A stretch of DNA of 64,000 bases, taken from the NCBI RefSeq assembly GCF_900089775.1, contig NZ_FLOB01000004.1, positions 340,912 to 404,911 on the forward strand, written 5' to 3'. A program made the position numbers and the translations under genes. Numbering within the stretch: position 1 is the stretch's first letter; the number at the start of each line of letters is the position of its first letter. The notes under the pieces were generated by a model. It did no database searches and was not told the origin of the DNA. It saw nothing but the letters and a program-made list of their open reading frames with translations. Shown in pieces: positions 43,861-53,140 of the stretch. Source of the DNA: Marinomonas spartinae (lineage in GTDB: Bacteria; Pseudomonadota; Gammaproteobacteria; Pseudomonadales; Marinomonadaceae).

Positions 43861-44547
43861 ATGTATGAGGTTGCTTTGCTTAACGTTATTTTTCGTTGTG
43901 ATGATTTTTGGGTGTTAAATAAACCTGTTGGTATGAGTTTCCACGCTGAATCTAATGAGCGCGGGGTGATGGAAGCATTAAAGCAAGATTATCCCAGTAT
44001 GACGTTTTATCCAGTTCATCGCCTTGATAAAATGACGTCTGGGATTTTGCTGGTAGCACTGAACAAAGAGGCAGCGGCAAAGTTTGGCGAATTGTTTGAG
44101 TTGCATCAGATAGAAAAACGTTACATAGCTTTGTCGGACCGTAAGCCTAAAAAGAAACAAGGGGCGGTGAAAGGCGGTATGGTACCCAGCCGCCGAGGGC
44201 AGTGGCGTTTAACCACAGAAAATGACAATTTGGCGGTGACGCAATTCTTTTCTACTTCTTTCGATGGTTTTCGAGCCTTCATTGTGCGACCACTAACAGG
44301 CAAAACGCACCAAATTCGTGTGGCCTTAAAAAGCCTTGGTTCGCCTATTTTTGGTGATGATCGTTATAGTGGAACGCCGGCAGATCGTGGCTATCTACAT
44401 GCTTACTCTGTGTCATTTGAATGGGCAGGAGAACTGAGAAGTTATAGTGTTATGCCGTCAAACGGTGAGCACTTTAATGCAAAGTTCTGTGATTTTGTTC
44501 GTGCACACTTCGCTGAGAAGTTTTTAAAATGGCCTTCTGGCAAATGA
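43861..44547 (+). CDS. RluA-family pseudouridine synthase
   Basis: A protein of about 228 aa with the RluA/RsuA catalytic motif FYPVHRLDKMTSGILLVAL, where the Asp is the nucleophile. DFWVLNKPVGMSFH opens the domain, and RPLTGKTHQIRVALKSLGSPIFGDDRYSG follows. It has no S4 domain and resembles the small TIGR01621-like group near rRNA-modification genes. The start is unsure: ATG at 43861 is annotated, and a TTG at 43876 has a better GAGG five bases upstream. It is followed by rlmM, another rRNA-modifying enzyme. Confidence 0.85.
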   Translation: MYEVALLNVIFRCDDFWVLNKPVGMSFHAESNERGVMEALKQDYPSMTFYPVHRLDKMTSGILLVALNKEAAAKFGELFELHQIEKRYIALSDRKPKKKQGAVKGGMVPSRRGQWRLTTENDNLAVTQFFSTSFDGFRAFIVRPLTGKTHQIRVALKSLGSPIFGDDRYSGTPADRGYLHAYSVSFEWAGELRSYSVMPSNGEHFNAKFCDFVRAHFAEKFLKWPSGK

Positions 44548-44596
44548 AATCTAGGCGCCTTGTTTGTTATGAAGGTGACTTAGAACGGGATAATGA

Positions 44597-45649
44597 ATGA
44601 AAAATATTTTGGCATATTGCCGACCTGGTTTTGAGAAAGATTGTGCGGCGGAATTGGCACAAATATCATCGGAAAAAGGGTTTTATGGTTACGCGAAAGT
44701 GGTGCCGGACTCCGGTTTTGTTGTGTATCACTTTGATCATTCTGAGCCTGCGGAAACCTTGATTGAGCAATGGGTTTTTAATCGTTTGATTTTTGCTCGT
44801 CAAATTATTGCAGTCAATGAATTGATTCATTTTGAATCTGGCTCGCGGGTGGAGTCTTTGTTAAGTGCTGCGCGTCAGTTGCCCCTTGCTGAAGAAGTAT
44901 GGATAGAAACAGCGGACACGAATGATGCCAAAGCCTTGTCTGGGTTGATTAAAAAATTAGATAAGCCGTTAAGACAAGGCTGGAAAAAGTCTGGCGTATT
45001 ACGAAACAAGGCTATTGGTGTGCGTCATCATGTGTTTTTACTGGATGGTGAGTCTGCGTATTTAGGCGTGTCCTATGCCGCATGTCGTAGCGAGTTTCCC
45101 ATGGGTATTCGTCGCCTGCGCTTTCCTGCTGCTGGGCCGAGTCGATCTACGCTTAAGTTAGAAGAAGCCTTTCTGCAGTTTGTGCCAGAGAAAAAGCTGG
45201 CAAAGGATTTAACGGAAGGTATGACCGCTGTGGATTTAGGTGCTGCGCCTGGTGGTTGGACTTACCAGTTTGTTAAAAGAGGCATTCATGTGTTTGCCGT
45301 CGATAATGGGCCAATGCAAAAAGCGCTCATGTCGAGCGGTTTGGTCCAGCATGAAAAAGCGGATGGGTTTAAGTATGAGCCGCCCTATACTGTTGATTGG
45401 CTAGTATGTGACATGGTGGAGCGTCCGATTAAAGTGGCTGAATTGATGGCGGATTGGTTTGCTAAGCGTTGGACGCGTCGCGCGATCTTTAATTTGAAGC
45501 TGCCTATGAAAAAACGTTATCAAGAAGTGATGTTGTGCATTGAGCTTATTGAAGAAAGGCTTCATAAGGCGGGGGTTGGCTTTCAATACCAAATAAAGCA
45601 TCTTTATCATGATAGAGAAGAAGTGACGTTATGCATTATCGCGAGCTAA
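44597..45649 (+). CDS. rlmM: RlmM, 23S rRNA C2498 2'-O-methyltransferase
   Basis: A 350-aa enzyme of the RrmJ-like fold with an N-terminal THUMP-type region (MKNILAYCRPGFEKDCAAEL). SAM binding is at AVDLGAAPGGWTYQFVKRG (about residue 215). FPMGIRRLRFPAAGPSRSTLKLEEAF and the terminal HLYHDREEVTLCI are the hallmark of RlmM/YgdE. The catalytic K-D-K set can be placed in RSTLKLEEA, DWLVCDMVE and NLKLPMKKRY. It is the last plus-strand gene before a strong bidirectional terminator. Confidence 0.93.
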   Translation: MKNILAYCRPGFEKDCAAELAQISSEKGFYGYAKVVPDSGFVVYHFDHSEPAETLIEQWVFNRLIFARQIIAVNELIHFESGSRVESLLSAARQLPLAEEVWIETADTNDAKALSGLIKKLDKPLRQGWKKSGVLRNKAIGVRHHVFLLDGESAYLGVSYAACRSEFPMGIRRLRFPAAGPSRSTLKLEEAFLQFVPEKKLAKDLTEGMTAVDLGAAPGGWTYQFVKRGIHVFAVDNGPMQKALMSSGLVQHEKADGFKYEPPYTVDWLVCDMVERPIKVAELMADWFAKRWTRRAIFNLKLPMKKRYQEVMLCIELIEERLHKAGVGFQYQIKHLYHDREEVTLCIIAS

Positions 45650-45713
45650 GCCGATTAAATGCTGTCTGAATCTTGTTTGATGAGGTGATCTAAGCTAAGC
45701 GCTGCATAAATAT

Positions 45714-45748
45714 GAAAAGCCCCACTATGGATCATAGTGGGGCTTTTC
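45714..45748. terminator. Bidirectional terminator between rlmM and the L,D-transpeptidase gene
   Basis: A perfect 16-bp stem (45714-45729 with 45733-45748) with a GAT loop; the arms end in AAAAG/CTTTT so either strand gives a U-rich tail. It separates convergent genes. Confidence 0.9.
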
Positions 45749-45761
45749 ATTAGCTATGATG

Positions 45762-47435
45762 CTAGATGGAGTCGTGTGGGCTGAAGGCTTTGTAACCCAT
45801 GGCTTCTTCCATCAACTTGTCTCGGCCGTAAATGTCATTACGAAACTCTGGCATGCCGTTAGCATTGGCTACCACTGTAAAATAAACCAAATACACTGGA
45901 ATATAATGAGGCAGGGTAAGCACTTTGGTTTTCTTGCTTTTCATTGCGGCGGCTAGCTCTCTGAGGTCTTTGCCATCGGTCATCAAGCTTTTTGCGAAAA
46001 GAGCGGGTCTTTCAAGGCGGATGCAGCCTGAGCTAAAAGCACGGTTTCTCGCTCTAAATAAGCGTTTAGTTGGGGTGTCGTGTAGATAGATTTCATTTCT
46101 ATTAGGAAACATGAATTTGTAAGAGCCAAGCGCGTTGTTTTTGTCTGGTGTTTGCTCGAAGCGAAACGCTAGGTTCTCTTGTGAAATGGCTCTCCAATTG
46201 ATTTGTGTCGGATCTAGTTGTTTGGCACCAATTCCCCAATTGGCAAACACTTTATAGCCATGCTTGCTGAGGTAGTTCGGATCGGCTTGTAGCTTGGGTA
46301 GCAAATTTTCACGTGCGATACGATCCGGTACCCGCCATGTTGGGTTTACCACCATATAAGTCATGATGGCTTTAAAAACGGGGGTTTTCCTATCTGGTGT
46401 ACCAATAATGGCTTTCATGGTGGTGTGATTGCCATTTAAATACATATCAACAGAATAATTGGTTAAATCGACCCATATACGATTGGCTTCCAGTTGGCTT
46501 GGAAGCCAGCGCCATCTTTCTAGGTTGTAGGCAATCTGTTCTGCACGACGCTTCAGTGGGACATTGAGAGTTTTAATGGTGTTTGGACCGGCTGCTCCAT
46601 CGGCAATAAGGTGGTGACGATTCTGAAAACGTTCTAATGCTTGCTTGAGTTGCTTGTCAAAACGATCTTCATCTACTTTTCGAGTGGAAAAGCGAATATC
46701 ACCCAGTTGTACAAGGCGAGCGCGTAACTGTGCAACGCGTGGGCCTTGATCGCCAATGGCGAGCGGTTTGCCTGGGGTGACAAAAATATCTTTCTCTTTT
46801 TTAGATAACTCCTGATAGTAGACCAGCCATTTCTGTAAAATTTGATATTGTGGGCTTCTTGGGGCAAGCAAATGTAATGAATTGACCATGTCGTTGACGG
46901 AAGCCATTTGTAGCAGTGTTTTCCAATCATTGCTGGGTGCATCCAGTTGCCAATTCGGGTCAATAAGCTGTGGCTCGTAGCGTCCATTACTCAAATCGTG
47001 AGCGTAACTTGCCAAGGCGATGGTGGTGATGACATCCATTTCTGCCAATTGTTGAGGCGTTGGATTTTTGAGAGAAAGGTAATGTTTAATGATACCCACA
47101 TGATAGTGGATCGGGTTGAGGCCATGGGTATTGGCTTTTTCCAGAATGTCGACCAGTTTGTAGATAGACAAGTTGATCTGCTTGTCTTTGATCCACATAG
47201 GGCTATAGCCACGATGTTTATACACATCTAGAACCGTATTGTTCGGAATGGCTTGTCCGGCTACAGGGGTAAAGGCGTGTAACATTAAGGCGACTTGGTC
47301 TTTTACACTGCTTTCTATTTGTGACTCGCTAGGCGGCTTGGCTACCAATCCTTGACCTGTTTTTTGGCTGGCACAGGCACTTAAAAGGGCTGTAAAAAAG
47401 ACTAGGGTCACGAGTCTTGTTAACGCATTGGTCAT
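45762..47435 (-). CDS. L,D-transpeptidase, YcbB/LdtD-like lipoprotein
   Basis: A 557-aa murein L,D-transpeptidase. The N-terminus is a lipoprotein signal (VFFTALLSACAS; Cys at about residue 21). A scaffold domain follows, then a peptidoglycan-binding domain (GDQGPRVAQLRARLVQLGDI to HHLIADGAAGPNTIKTLNVP, about residues 225-285), then the YkuD catalytic domain with IYLHDTPTKRLF and the active-site AFSSGCIRLERP. It forms 3-3 cross-links in the periplasm, and this size matches the YcbB type. Its ATG overlaps the YkgJ-like gene stop by 4 nt, so the two are one transcription unit. Confidence 0.9.
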   Translation of the reverse strand: MTNALTRLVTLVFFTALLSACASQKTGQGLVAKPPSESQIESSVKDQVALMLHAFTPVAGQAIPNNTVLDVYKHRGYSPMWIKDKQINLSIYKLVDILEKANTHGLNPIHYHVGIIKHYLSLKNPTPQQLAEMDVITTIALASYAHDLSNGRYEPQLIDPNWQLDAPSNDWKTLLQMASVNDMVNSLHLLAPRSPQYQILQKWLVYYQELSKKEKDIFVTPGKPLAIGDQGPRVAQLRARLVQLGDIRFSTRKVDEDRFDKQLKQALERFQNRHHLIADGAAGPNTIKTLNVPLKRRAEQIAYNLERWRWLPSQLEANRIWVDLTNYSVDMYLNGNHTTMKAIIGTPDRKTPVFKAIMTYMVVNPTWRVPDRIARENLLPKLQADPNYLSKHGYKVFANWGIGAKQLDPTQINWRAISQENLAFRFEQTPDKNNALGSYKFMFPNRNEIYLHDTPTKRLFRARNRAFSSGCIRLERPALFAKSLMTDGKDLRELAAAMKSKKTKVLTLPHYIPVYLVYFTVVANANGMPEFRNDIYGRDKLMEEAMGYKAFSPHDSI

Positions 47436-47716
47436 TGATTGCTCCTAATTTTTGTTTCGTCCGTTGATAACGTAGCGTTTTCTAAGTCTGAGATGATGAG
47501 TAAGGCTTCTTCTCTTGAGTGACCACAAATCATTTCTTCAGCGGTAAAATCCTGACAAACTGCCGGCCTACTAGGGCTATTAAAGATCCCGCAACGGAAA
47601 TCTTCAAGTAAGTGTATACATCTTTCCCCTGCGGCTTTCCCATTGGGCATTCCAGGAATAGGGGAAGAGATGGAAGGTGCTATACAACAAGCACCACAAT
47701 GAGGACGACATTGCAT
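47432..47716 (-). CDS. YkgJ-family cysteine cluster protein
   Basis: A 94-aa protein with the zinc/iron-chelating YkgJ pattern: CRPHCGACC near the N-terminus, PGMPNGKAAGERCIHL, FRCGIFNSPSRPAVCQDF and a late Cys. It probably binds a metal ion. No enzymatic role is established for the family. It overlaps the downstream transpeptidase gene by 4 nt, a pairing worth noting because there is no obvious functional link. Upstream 47717-47882 should contain promoters for it and the divergent response regulator. Confidence 0.85.
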   Translation of the reverse strand: MQCRPHCGACCIAPSISSPIPGMPNGKAAGERCIHLLEDFRCGIFNSPSRPAVCQDFTAEEMICGHSREEALLIISDLENATLSTDETKIRSNQ

Positions 47717-47882
47717 AAAAGCAAATTACCTTCTTTAATAAATAAGATGGGCAGCATTAAAGATGCATTTGACCAATTTTTTGTAGATTTTCATATTTCA
47801 TAGTTATTTTAGTGTATCGAAGCCGTTGGTCATAGAGGATAATCTAAATAAGCATGTGATTTTATAAGGTATCGTTTTATTC

Positions 47883-49124
47883 ATGGTATATAAAATATTA
47901 GTGGTTGAAGACAGTCCGGTTGTACAAAATGTGTTAAAGCATTTGTTGAGCCAGCTAACGGTTTATGTGCCAATTGTCTGTTCTTGTTACAAGGAAGCAG
48001 AAGCAACTTTAGCGTCTCAAAATGGAGATGAGTTTTTTGCTGCCATAGTGGATTTGAATCTGCCTGATGCTACTAATGGAGAAGTAGTGGACTTGGTATT
48101 GGAGTCCGGTGTTTCTTGTATTGTGCTGACGGGAAATTTTAATGATGACCTTCGTTTAGAATTGTTAAATAAAGGCGTATTGGACTACATAACGAAAGAC
48201 AGTCGTTATTCTTTCGATCATGTTATGAAAGTGATCGAGCGCTTAAGAAAAAACCAACATATTAAAGCATTAGTCGCGGATGATTCCCACACCAGTCGCC
48301 TGTTTGTAAAAACCTTACTAGAGCAATATCGTTTTAATGTGGTTGAAGCGGAAGATGGTCAGCAAGCACTGGCAAAATTAGAAGAAGATCCTGAGATTCG
48401 TCTATTTATTACTGATCATAATATGCCTCTAATTAATGGTTACGATCTGGTGCGTATGCTACGCCATAATAACCGCTTTAAAGATCTGGTGGTGATTGGA
48501 TTATCAACAGGTCATAACAGTGCTCTGTCTGCAAAATTTATCAAGGCTGGGGCGAATGACTTTTTGAAAAAGCCGTTTTATCACGAAGAGTTTCATTGCC
48601 GTATTACTCATAACTTGGAATCGCAAGAAATGCTCGAAACCATTCGGGATTTGGCTAATATTGATGTGCTGACTAAGTTGAAAAATCGTCGTTACCTTTT
48701 CGATGAAGGTGAGTCTTTTTATCAGCAAGCGCTTTCCCATGGAGATGGGGGGGGATTTGCGATGATCGATATAGATCATTTCAAATTCGTTAATGACACA
48801 TATGGGCATATGATTGGCGATTCATTGTTGGAGTTGGTTGGCAAAGAGATCAGTCTTGCTTTTCCTGAATCATTAACATGTCGCTTTGGTGGAGAAGAGT
48901 TTTGTGTGGTATCAAATGAAAGCGATGATGTTTTTGAGCAAAAGTTAGTTGATTTTCAAGCGTCTCTGCGTACAAAGGAATTTACTGGGGCGAAGATAAA
49001 AGTGACGTGTAGTATTGGTGTGTGTCACCAAAAACAGGATAGCCTTGATGATGCAGTTAGGGTTGCGGATAAAAAGCTGTATGAGGCCAAGAATAATGGA
49101 CGAGATAGAATAGAACTAGATTAG
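47883..49124 (+). CDS. Two-receiver response regulator with GGDEF output
   Basis: A 413-aa protein: receiver 1 (VVEDSPVV, acceptor region AAIVDLNLPDA, LTGNF, ITKDS), receiver 2 (LVADDSHTS, acceptor FITDHNMPLING, FLKKPF), then a GGDEF domain (DVLTKLKNRR, MIDIDHFKFVNDTYGH, RFGGEEFCVV) that should make c-di-GMP. The residues five before GGEEF read FPES, so the usual inhibitory RxxD site is absent. A run of eight G (48747-48754) lies in the coding sequence just before the metal-binding strand. The ATG lacks a close ribosome binding site. It is convergent with the two-receiver gene at 49228, which may share its phosphodonor. Confidence 0.88.
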   Translation: MVYKILVVEDSPVVQNVLKHLLSQLTVYVPIVCSCYKEAEATLASQNGDEFFAAIVDLNLPDATNGEVVDLVLESGVSCIVLTGNFNDDLRLELLNKGVLDYITKDSRYSFDHVMKVIERLRKNQHIKALVADDSHTSRLFVKTLLEQYRFNVVEAEDGQQALAKLEEDPEIRLFITDHNMPLINGYDLVRMLRHNNRFKDLVVIGLSTGHNSALSAKFIKAGANDFLKKPFYHEEFHCRITHNLESQEMLETIRDLANIDVLTKLKNRRYLFDEGESFYQQALSHGDGGGFAMIDIDHFKFVNDTYGHMIGDSLLELVGKEISLAFPESLTCRFGGEEFCVVSNESDDVFEQKLVDFQASLRTKEFTGAKIKVTCSIGVCHQKQDSLDDAVRVADKKLYEAKNNGRDRIELD

Positions 49125-49162
49125 TTTTTAATTTGTTTCATAATTGTTTGGTGGTTTTTTAA

Positions 49163-49194
49163 CGCTTACAAGTTTTTCAAAACACTTGTAAGCG
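49163..49194. terminator. Bidirectional terminator between response regulator genes
   Basis: CGCTTACAAGT pairs perfectly with ACTTGTAAGCG (11 bp, 10-nt loop) followed by AATTTTG on the plus strand. It lies in the gap between the two convergent signalling genes. Confidence 0.75.
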
Positions 49195-49227
49195 AATTTT
49201 GTCTTGTAAATGATGGCAAAGAATAGG

Positions 49228-50025
49228 CTAGTTTAGTATTTGGGCAAGTAGTTGTCTTACTGTGCCAGGTTCGAATGGCTTGCCGCAAATGGCGTCGACG
49301 CCTTCTTGAGCAATGTTGGAGAGTTGGCTGTCCTCAGAGTTGGAACTGACCATAAGAATGGGGATGTGTGCAATGGCAGGGTTTTGACGGACGGCATCGG
49401 TTAATTCTTTGCCATCCATTTCTGGCATATTGTAGTCCGTGACAATCAAATCAAATTCTTCTGTGTTGAGTTTTTCAATGGCTTGTCGACCATTCTCTGC
49501 TAATTGGATTTGCTCTATACCCATGGTGTTGAGTGTGCGGCTAACATGCTTGCGAGCCATTTTGCTGTCATCTACTACAAGGACACGTAGTGTTCTTGGG
49601 TCGAACAGTTCTAAATCAATTTCTTCTTCGACAATCAAGTCTACTGCTGAGTAAATTGCCCGTTGTAAGTCTCGAGTTGAGAAGGGTTTGGGAAGGATGG
49701 CAAGGACGCCGGATTGTCTAAGGTGTTCTAAGTGGTCGCGATTTTTTTCACTTGAGACGAGCATGAAGCACTGGTTTTCAGTCTCTGGGTTATTGCGAAT
49801 GGTATCGATTAGGTCATCGGCTGTACCATCGGGCAAATACATGGAAGAGATGATTAAGTCTGGTGGAAAGTTGGCGAGACTTTCCAGTGTTTCTTTAATG
49901 TTGTTGGTGTAATCAATTTGCTTTACTCCGGCATCTTTCAGGGCTTTGCCTATAATTTTCTTTTGTGTATCAGACGGTTCGACAAGGAGTAGCGAAAGGT
50001 CTTTTATTGCGGTGAAGCCTATCAT
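49228..50025 (-). CDS. Two-receiver (CheY-CheY) response regulator without output domain
   Basis: A 265-aa protein consisting of two receiver domains. Receiver 1 has LLVEPSDTQ at its start, where the usual acidic pair is reduced to a single Glu, and LIISSMYLPDG at the acceptor position, where Asp is replaced (SSMYL), so it is probably degenerate. Receiver 2 has LVVDDSKMARK, acceptor LIVTDYNMPEMDG, MVSSNS and CGKPF, and looks fully functional. Such stand-alone proteins act as phosphate shuttles or chemotaxis adaptors. It stands alone on the minus strand. Confidence 0.87.
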   Translation of the reverse strand: MIGFTAIKDLSLLLVEPSDTQKKIIGKALKDAGVKQIDYTNNIKETLESLANFPPDLIISSMYLPDGTADDLIDTIRNNPETENQCFMLVSSEKNRDHLEHLRQSGVLAILPKPFSTRDLQRAIYSAVDLIVEEEIDLELFDPRTLRVLVVDDSKMARKHVSRTLNTMGIEQIQLAENGRQAIEKLNTEEFDLIVTDYNMPEMDGKELTDAVRQNPAIAHIPILMVSSNSEDSQLSNIAQEGVDAICGKPFEPGTVRQLLAQILN

Positions 50026-50123
50026 CGTTGAGTTACCCTATTTTTTAGTTATCTTATACAATCCTAGCACATCAATTAGGTTAAAATGAGGTATTTAGTC
50101 ATGGTTATTTGGTGGAGAGTATT

Positions 50124-50402
50124 ATGGCAATAGCCAGTGCCTGTCATATTTTAGTAAAAACAAAAGCGGAAGCAGAATCGATTAAAGTGAGGCTCGATAA
50201 GGGCGAGGATTTTCATAAGTTAGCCAAACAGTATTCCACTTGCCCATCGGGTAAAAAAGGGGGGGACTTGGGCGAGTTCCACAAAGGGGATATGGTGCCT
50301 GCGTTTGATAAAGCGGCATTTTCTGGTCCGTTATTGAAAATTCAAGGTCCGGTTAAGACGCAATTCGGTTATCATTTGATTAAAGTGTTGTATCGATCCT
50401 AA
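50124..50402 (+). CDS. ppiC: PpiC-like parvulin peptidyl-prolyl isomerase
   Basis: A 92-aa single-domain parvulin, cytoplasmic (no signal peptide). [41 protein letters not shown] and [15 protein letters not shown] match PpiC along its full length. It isomerises Xaa-Pro bonds during protein folding. GGAG lies 6 nt before the ATG at 50124; an upstream in-frame codon at 50109 is unlikely. It is followed 25 bp later by a phosphatase-like gene. Confidence 0.92.
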   Translation: MAIASACHILVKTKAEAESIKVRLDKGEDFHKLAKQYSTCPSGKKGGDLGEFHKGDMVPAFDKAAFSGPLLKIQGPVKTQFGYHLIKVLYRS

Positions 50403-50427
50403 TTGAAAAGTGTGTGAAGGAGGCGTT

Positions 50428-50862
50428 ATGAATGATCCAATTGCATTAGATGAGATGTATTTTGTTGGTCCTCAGGCTTTGGTTGAGGATTTTGCTGAGA
50501 TAAAAGCCATGGGTTTTGAGCGGGTGATTAATAATCGCCCTGATGGTGAGTCTGATGACCAGCCTGTCTCAGCCGATCTAGAGATGGCGGCGCGGGAGCA
50601 TGGTTTAGAGTATGTTTACAATCCTGTTAACTTGAGTGTCTTAGGGCAGAAGCAAGTGTCTCAACAGCAAGCCTCCCTTGAAGAGAGTAAAAAGACTTTT
50701 GCATTTTGTCGTACCGGTACTCGCTCTTCTGCTATGTGGGTGTTGGTGAATAATGCTCAGGGTCAGGATTATCAGACGTTGGTGGATTATGTGTCTGTCA
50801 AAGGTTTTGATCTGGCTCGTTGCGAGGTGGCAATGCAGCCGCTGGTTACTCATAATGCGTAA
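50428..50862 (+). CDS. DUF442/TIGR01244-type phosphatase-like protein
   Basis: A protein of about 144 aa of the beta-lactamase hydrolase-like (TIGR01244, DUF442) group, a dual-specificity-phosphatase fold. FVGPQALVEDFAEIKAMGFERVINNRPDGES is the usual opening, with NNRPDGE diagnostic. The CX5R-type loop is FAFCRTGTRSSAMWVL (Cys followed by RTGTR), so the active site looks complete. Members are linked to sulfur or detoxification metabolism, but no substrate is certain. GGAGG sits 4-5 nt before the ATG at 50428. A terminator follows. Confidence 0.82.
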   Translation: MNDPIALDEMYFVGPQALVEDFAEIKAMGFERVINNRPDGESDDQPVSADLEMAAREHGLEYVYNPVNLSVLGQKQVSQQQASLEESKKTFAFCRTGTRSSAMWVLVNNAQGQDYQTLVDYVSVKGFDLARCEVAMQPLVTHNA

Positions 50863-50885
50863 AGCATAGTGAATGGCGTTGTCAC

Positions 50886-50910
50886 AAAAACCTGCGAAAG
50901 CAGGTTTTTT
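50886..50910 (+). terminator. Rho-independent terminator after the DUF442 gene
   Basis: AAAAACCTGC-GAAA-GCAGGTTTTTT: a short stem with a GNRA-type loop and a terminal T-run, 24 bp past the stop. Confidence 0.9.
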
Positions 50911-50998
50911 AATGCATAAGCATGATGGTGCAAATATTGGATAGGTTAACGTGGTGTCTTTTAGTAAACTTTCAGTACATCAACGTGATAGGTGAATT

Positions 50999-51610
50999 AT
51001 GGTAAGTCGACCATCTTTAGAAACGGCTACCGCGTCAGACCCCGATCGATTCGTTGAGCCTTTAGAGCTGGGTAAACGAGTAAAAGAGATTCGACTGACA
51101 AAGGGGTGGACGCTTGAGGAAGTCAGCAAACGAACAGGGATTGCCCGATCAACATTATCGAAAATTGAGAATGATCAGGTATCGCCAAGTTTCACAATTG
51201 TGCAGAAGTTAATTCAGGGGCTGGGAATGGATTTGCCTCAGCTGTTTGTTGAAGCAAGTGAGCATTCTATTGCTGGTCGCCGTGATATCACTCGTAAGGG
51301 TCGAGGGGAGCCACACCCAACGGCGACCTATGAGCATGAGCTATTGAATTACTCCATTAGTCGTAAAAAAATGGTGCCGTTTAAGACGACAGTGCGGGCA
51401 CGCTCCTTCGCTGAATTTAAAGAGTGGGTGCGTCATGATGGGGAAGAGTTCTTGTTAGTGTTGGAAGGGAAAATTAATTTTTTCTCTGAGTTCTATGAGC
51501 CAATTGAATTAAAAGAAGGGGACAGTGTGTATTATGATGCCACTATGGGTCATGTGGTTGTCTCTACTTCTAGTAAAGATGCATTAATCCTTTGGGTTGT
51601 CGCTCGTTAA
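50999..51610 (+). CDS. XRE-cupin transcriptional regulator
   Basis: A 203-aa protein with an N-terminal helix-turn-helix of the XRE type (LGKRVKEIRLTKGWTLEEVSKRTGIARSTLSKIENDQVSPSF, about residues 24-66) and a C-terminal cupin_2 domain (GEEFLLVLEGKINFFSEF then LKEGDSVYYDATMGHVV). This SinR/PuuR-like architecture usually senses a small molecule through the cupin. AGGTGAATT precedes the ATG. It lies 104 bp upstream of the DAHP synthase gene on the same strand but may control distant targets. Confidence 0.88.
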   Translation: MVSRPSLETATASDPDRFVEPLELGKRVKEIRLTKGWTLEEVSKRTGIARSTLSKIENDQVSPSFTIVQKLIQGLGMDLPQLFVEASEHSIAGRRDITRKGRGEPHPTATYEHELLNYSISRKKMVPFKTTVRARSFAEFKEWVRHDGEEFLLVLEGKINFFSEFYEPIELKEGDSVYYDATMGHVVVSTSSKDALILWVVAR

Positions 51611-51714
51611 GAAAAAAGACAATCGATTTTAAAGAAAAGGGCATGTTGGTTTTTTTGCCTGTATAAGCAGTCATAGAAAAAGAGTGAATTTAAATAGAAT
51701 AAGGTCAAAACGAT

Positions 51715-53058
51715 ATGAGTAACTGGAATTTAGAGAGTTGGAGGACGAAGACGGCCCTGCAGCAGCCTGTTTACCCAAATGCGGAGCATTTGGTGCAAGT
51801 TGAAAAGACACTAGAAAAAATGCCACCGTTAGTGTTTGCTGGTGAAGCTCGACAGTTGAAACAAGCCTTATCCAAAGTGGCTAAAGGCGAGTCTTTTTTG
51901 TTGCAAGGTGGGGATTGCGCGGAAAGCTTTGCAGAGTTTCATGCTAATAACATTCGCGACACTTTTAAAGTCATGCTGCAAATGGCTGTGGTGTTGACTT
52001 ACGCAGGTAAGTGTCCGGTGGTTAAAGTGGGGCGCATGGCAGGCCAGTTTGCGAAACCTCGATCCGCTGGCACGGAAACCATTAATGGGGTCGAATTACC
52101 CAGTTATCGTGGTGACATTATCAACGGCATTGAGTTCGATTCGTCTGCTCGAATCCCCGATCCAGAGCGCCTGATCAAAGTGTATAACCAAAGTGCCTCG
52201 ACAATGAACCTGCTGCGAGCTTTTGCTCAGGGTGGCTATGCAGATCTTCATCAGGTGCACAAATGGAATAATGACTTTTTACAAGCCAGTCCAGCAGGTG
52301 AAAAATACCAAGGTATTGCCGATAAAATTGACGATGCTCTGCAGTTTATGGAGGCGTGTGGTATCGGTAATGTGAGTCAACTACATGAAACCGAGTTTTA
52401 TACCTCCCATGAGGCGTTACTGTTGCCGTATGAGCAAGCTTTGACGCGCCAAGATAGTTTGTCTGGTGACTGGTACGATTGTTCTGCTCACATGTTGTGG
52501 ATTGGGGATCGTACTCGCCAGCTGGACGGCGCTCATGTGGAGTTTTTGCGGGGTGTACAAAACCCAATTGGAGTAAAAGCTGGTCCAACAATGGACCCTG
52601 AAGATTTGTTGCGTTTATGTGATACTTTGAACCCTAAAAATGAAGCGGGACGTTTGAATATTATTGTCCGTATGGGGGCTGATAAAGTTGAAGAGGGCAT
52701 GCCTAAGCTAATTCAGGCGATTCAGCGTGAAGGTAAGCAGGTTGTCTGGAGCAGTGATCCCATGCATGGCAATACGGTTAAAGCCAGCTCTGGCTACAAG
52801 ACTCGTCACGTGGATCATGTGTTGCGTGAAGTGCAGCAGTTCTTCCAAGTGCATAAAGCAGAAGGTAGCTATGCTGGCGGTGTGCATTTCGAAATGACGG
52901 GGCAGAATGTGACAGAGTGTGTGGGCGGGGCGTTTCAGGTGTCAGAATCCGACCTTGGTGATCGTTACCATACCCATTGTGATCCACGTTTGAATGCGGA
53001 TCAGTCTCTTGAGTTGGCCTTTATGATTTCTGAAACCTTGAAAAAAGCACGGGCGTAA
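51715..53058 (+). CDS. Class II DAHP synthase (plant-type)
   Basis: A 447-aa class II 3-deoxy-D-arabino-heptulosonate-7-phosphate synthase, which condenses PEP with erythrose 4-phosphate as the first step of the shikimate pathway. [71 protein letters not shown] and [19 protein letters not shown] are full-length family blocks, including the metal-binding Cys, His and Glu. Length is normal. It stands alone with its own terminator. Confidence 0.93.
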   Translation: MSNWNLESWRTKTALQQPVYPNAEHLVQVEKTLEKMPPLVFAGEARQLKQALSKVAKGESFLLQGGDCAESFAEFHANNIRDTFKVMLQMAVVLTYAGKCPVVKVGRMAGQFAKPRSAGTETINGVELPSYRGDIINGIEFDSSARIPDPERLIKVYNQSASTMNLLRAFAQGGYADLHQVHKWNNDFLQASPAGEKYQGIADKIDDALQFMEACGIGNVSQLHETEFYTSHEALLLPYEQALTRQDSLSGDWYDCSAHMLWIGDRTRQLDGAHVEFLRGVQNPIGVKAGPTMDPEDLLRLCDTLNPKNEAGRLNIIVRMGADKVEEGMPKLIQAIQREGKQVVWSSDPMHGNTVKASSGYKTRHVDHVLREVQQFFQVHKAEGSYAGGVHFEMTGQNVTECVGGAFQVSESDLGDRYHTHCDPRLNADQSLELAFMISETLKKARA

Positions 53059-53102
53059 TTGTCGGCAAGCTTGCTTATTGATGCAGGCTTTATCTCTTTC
53101 CA

Positions 53103-53140
53103 AAAAAATCCCAATCAAGCAACCTTGATTGGGATTTTTT
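53103..53140 (+). terminator. Rho-independent terminator after DAHP synthase
   Basis: A 17-bp perfect stem (53103-53119 with 53124-53140) around CAAC, with A- and T-rich outer arms so it may work in both directions. A run of ten G follows at 53158-53167, before the convergent gene. Confidence 0.9.
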
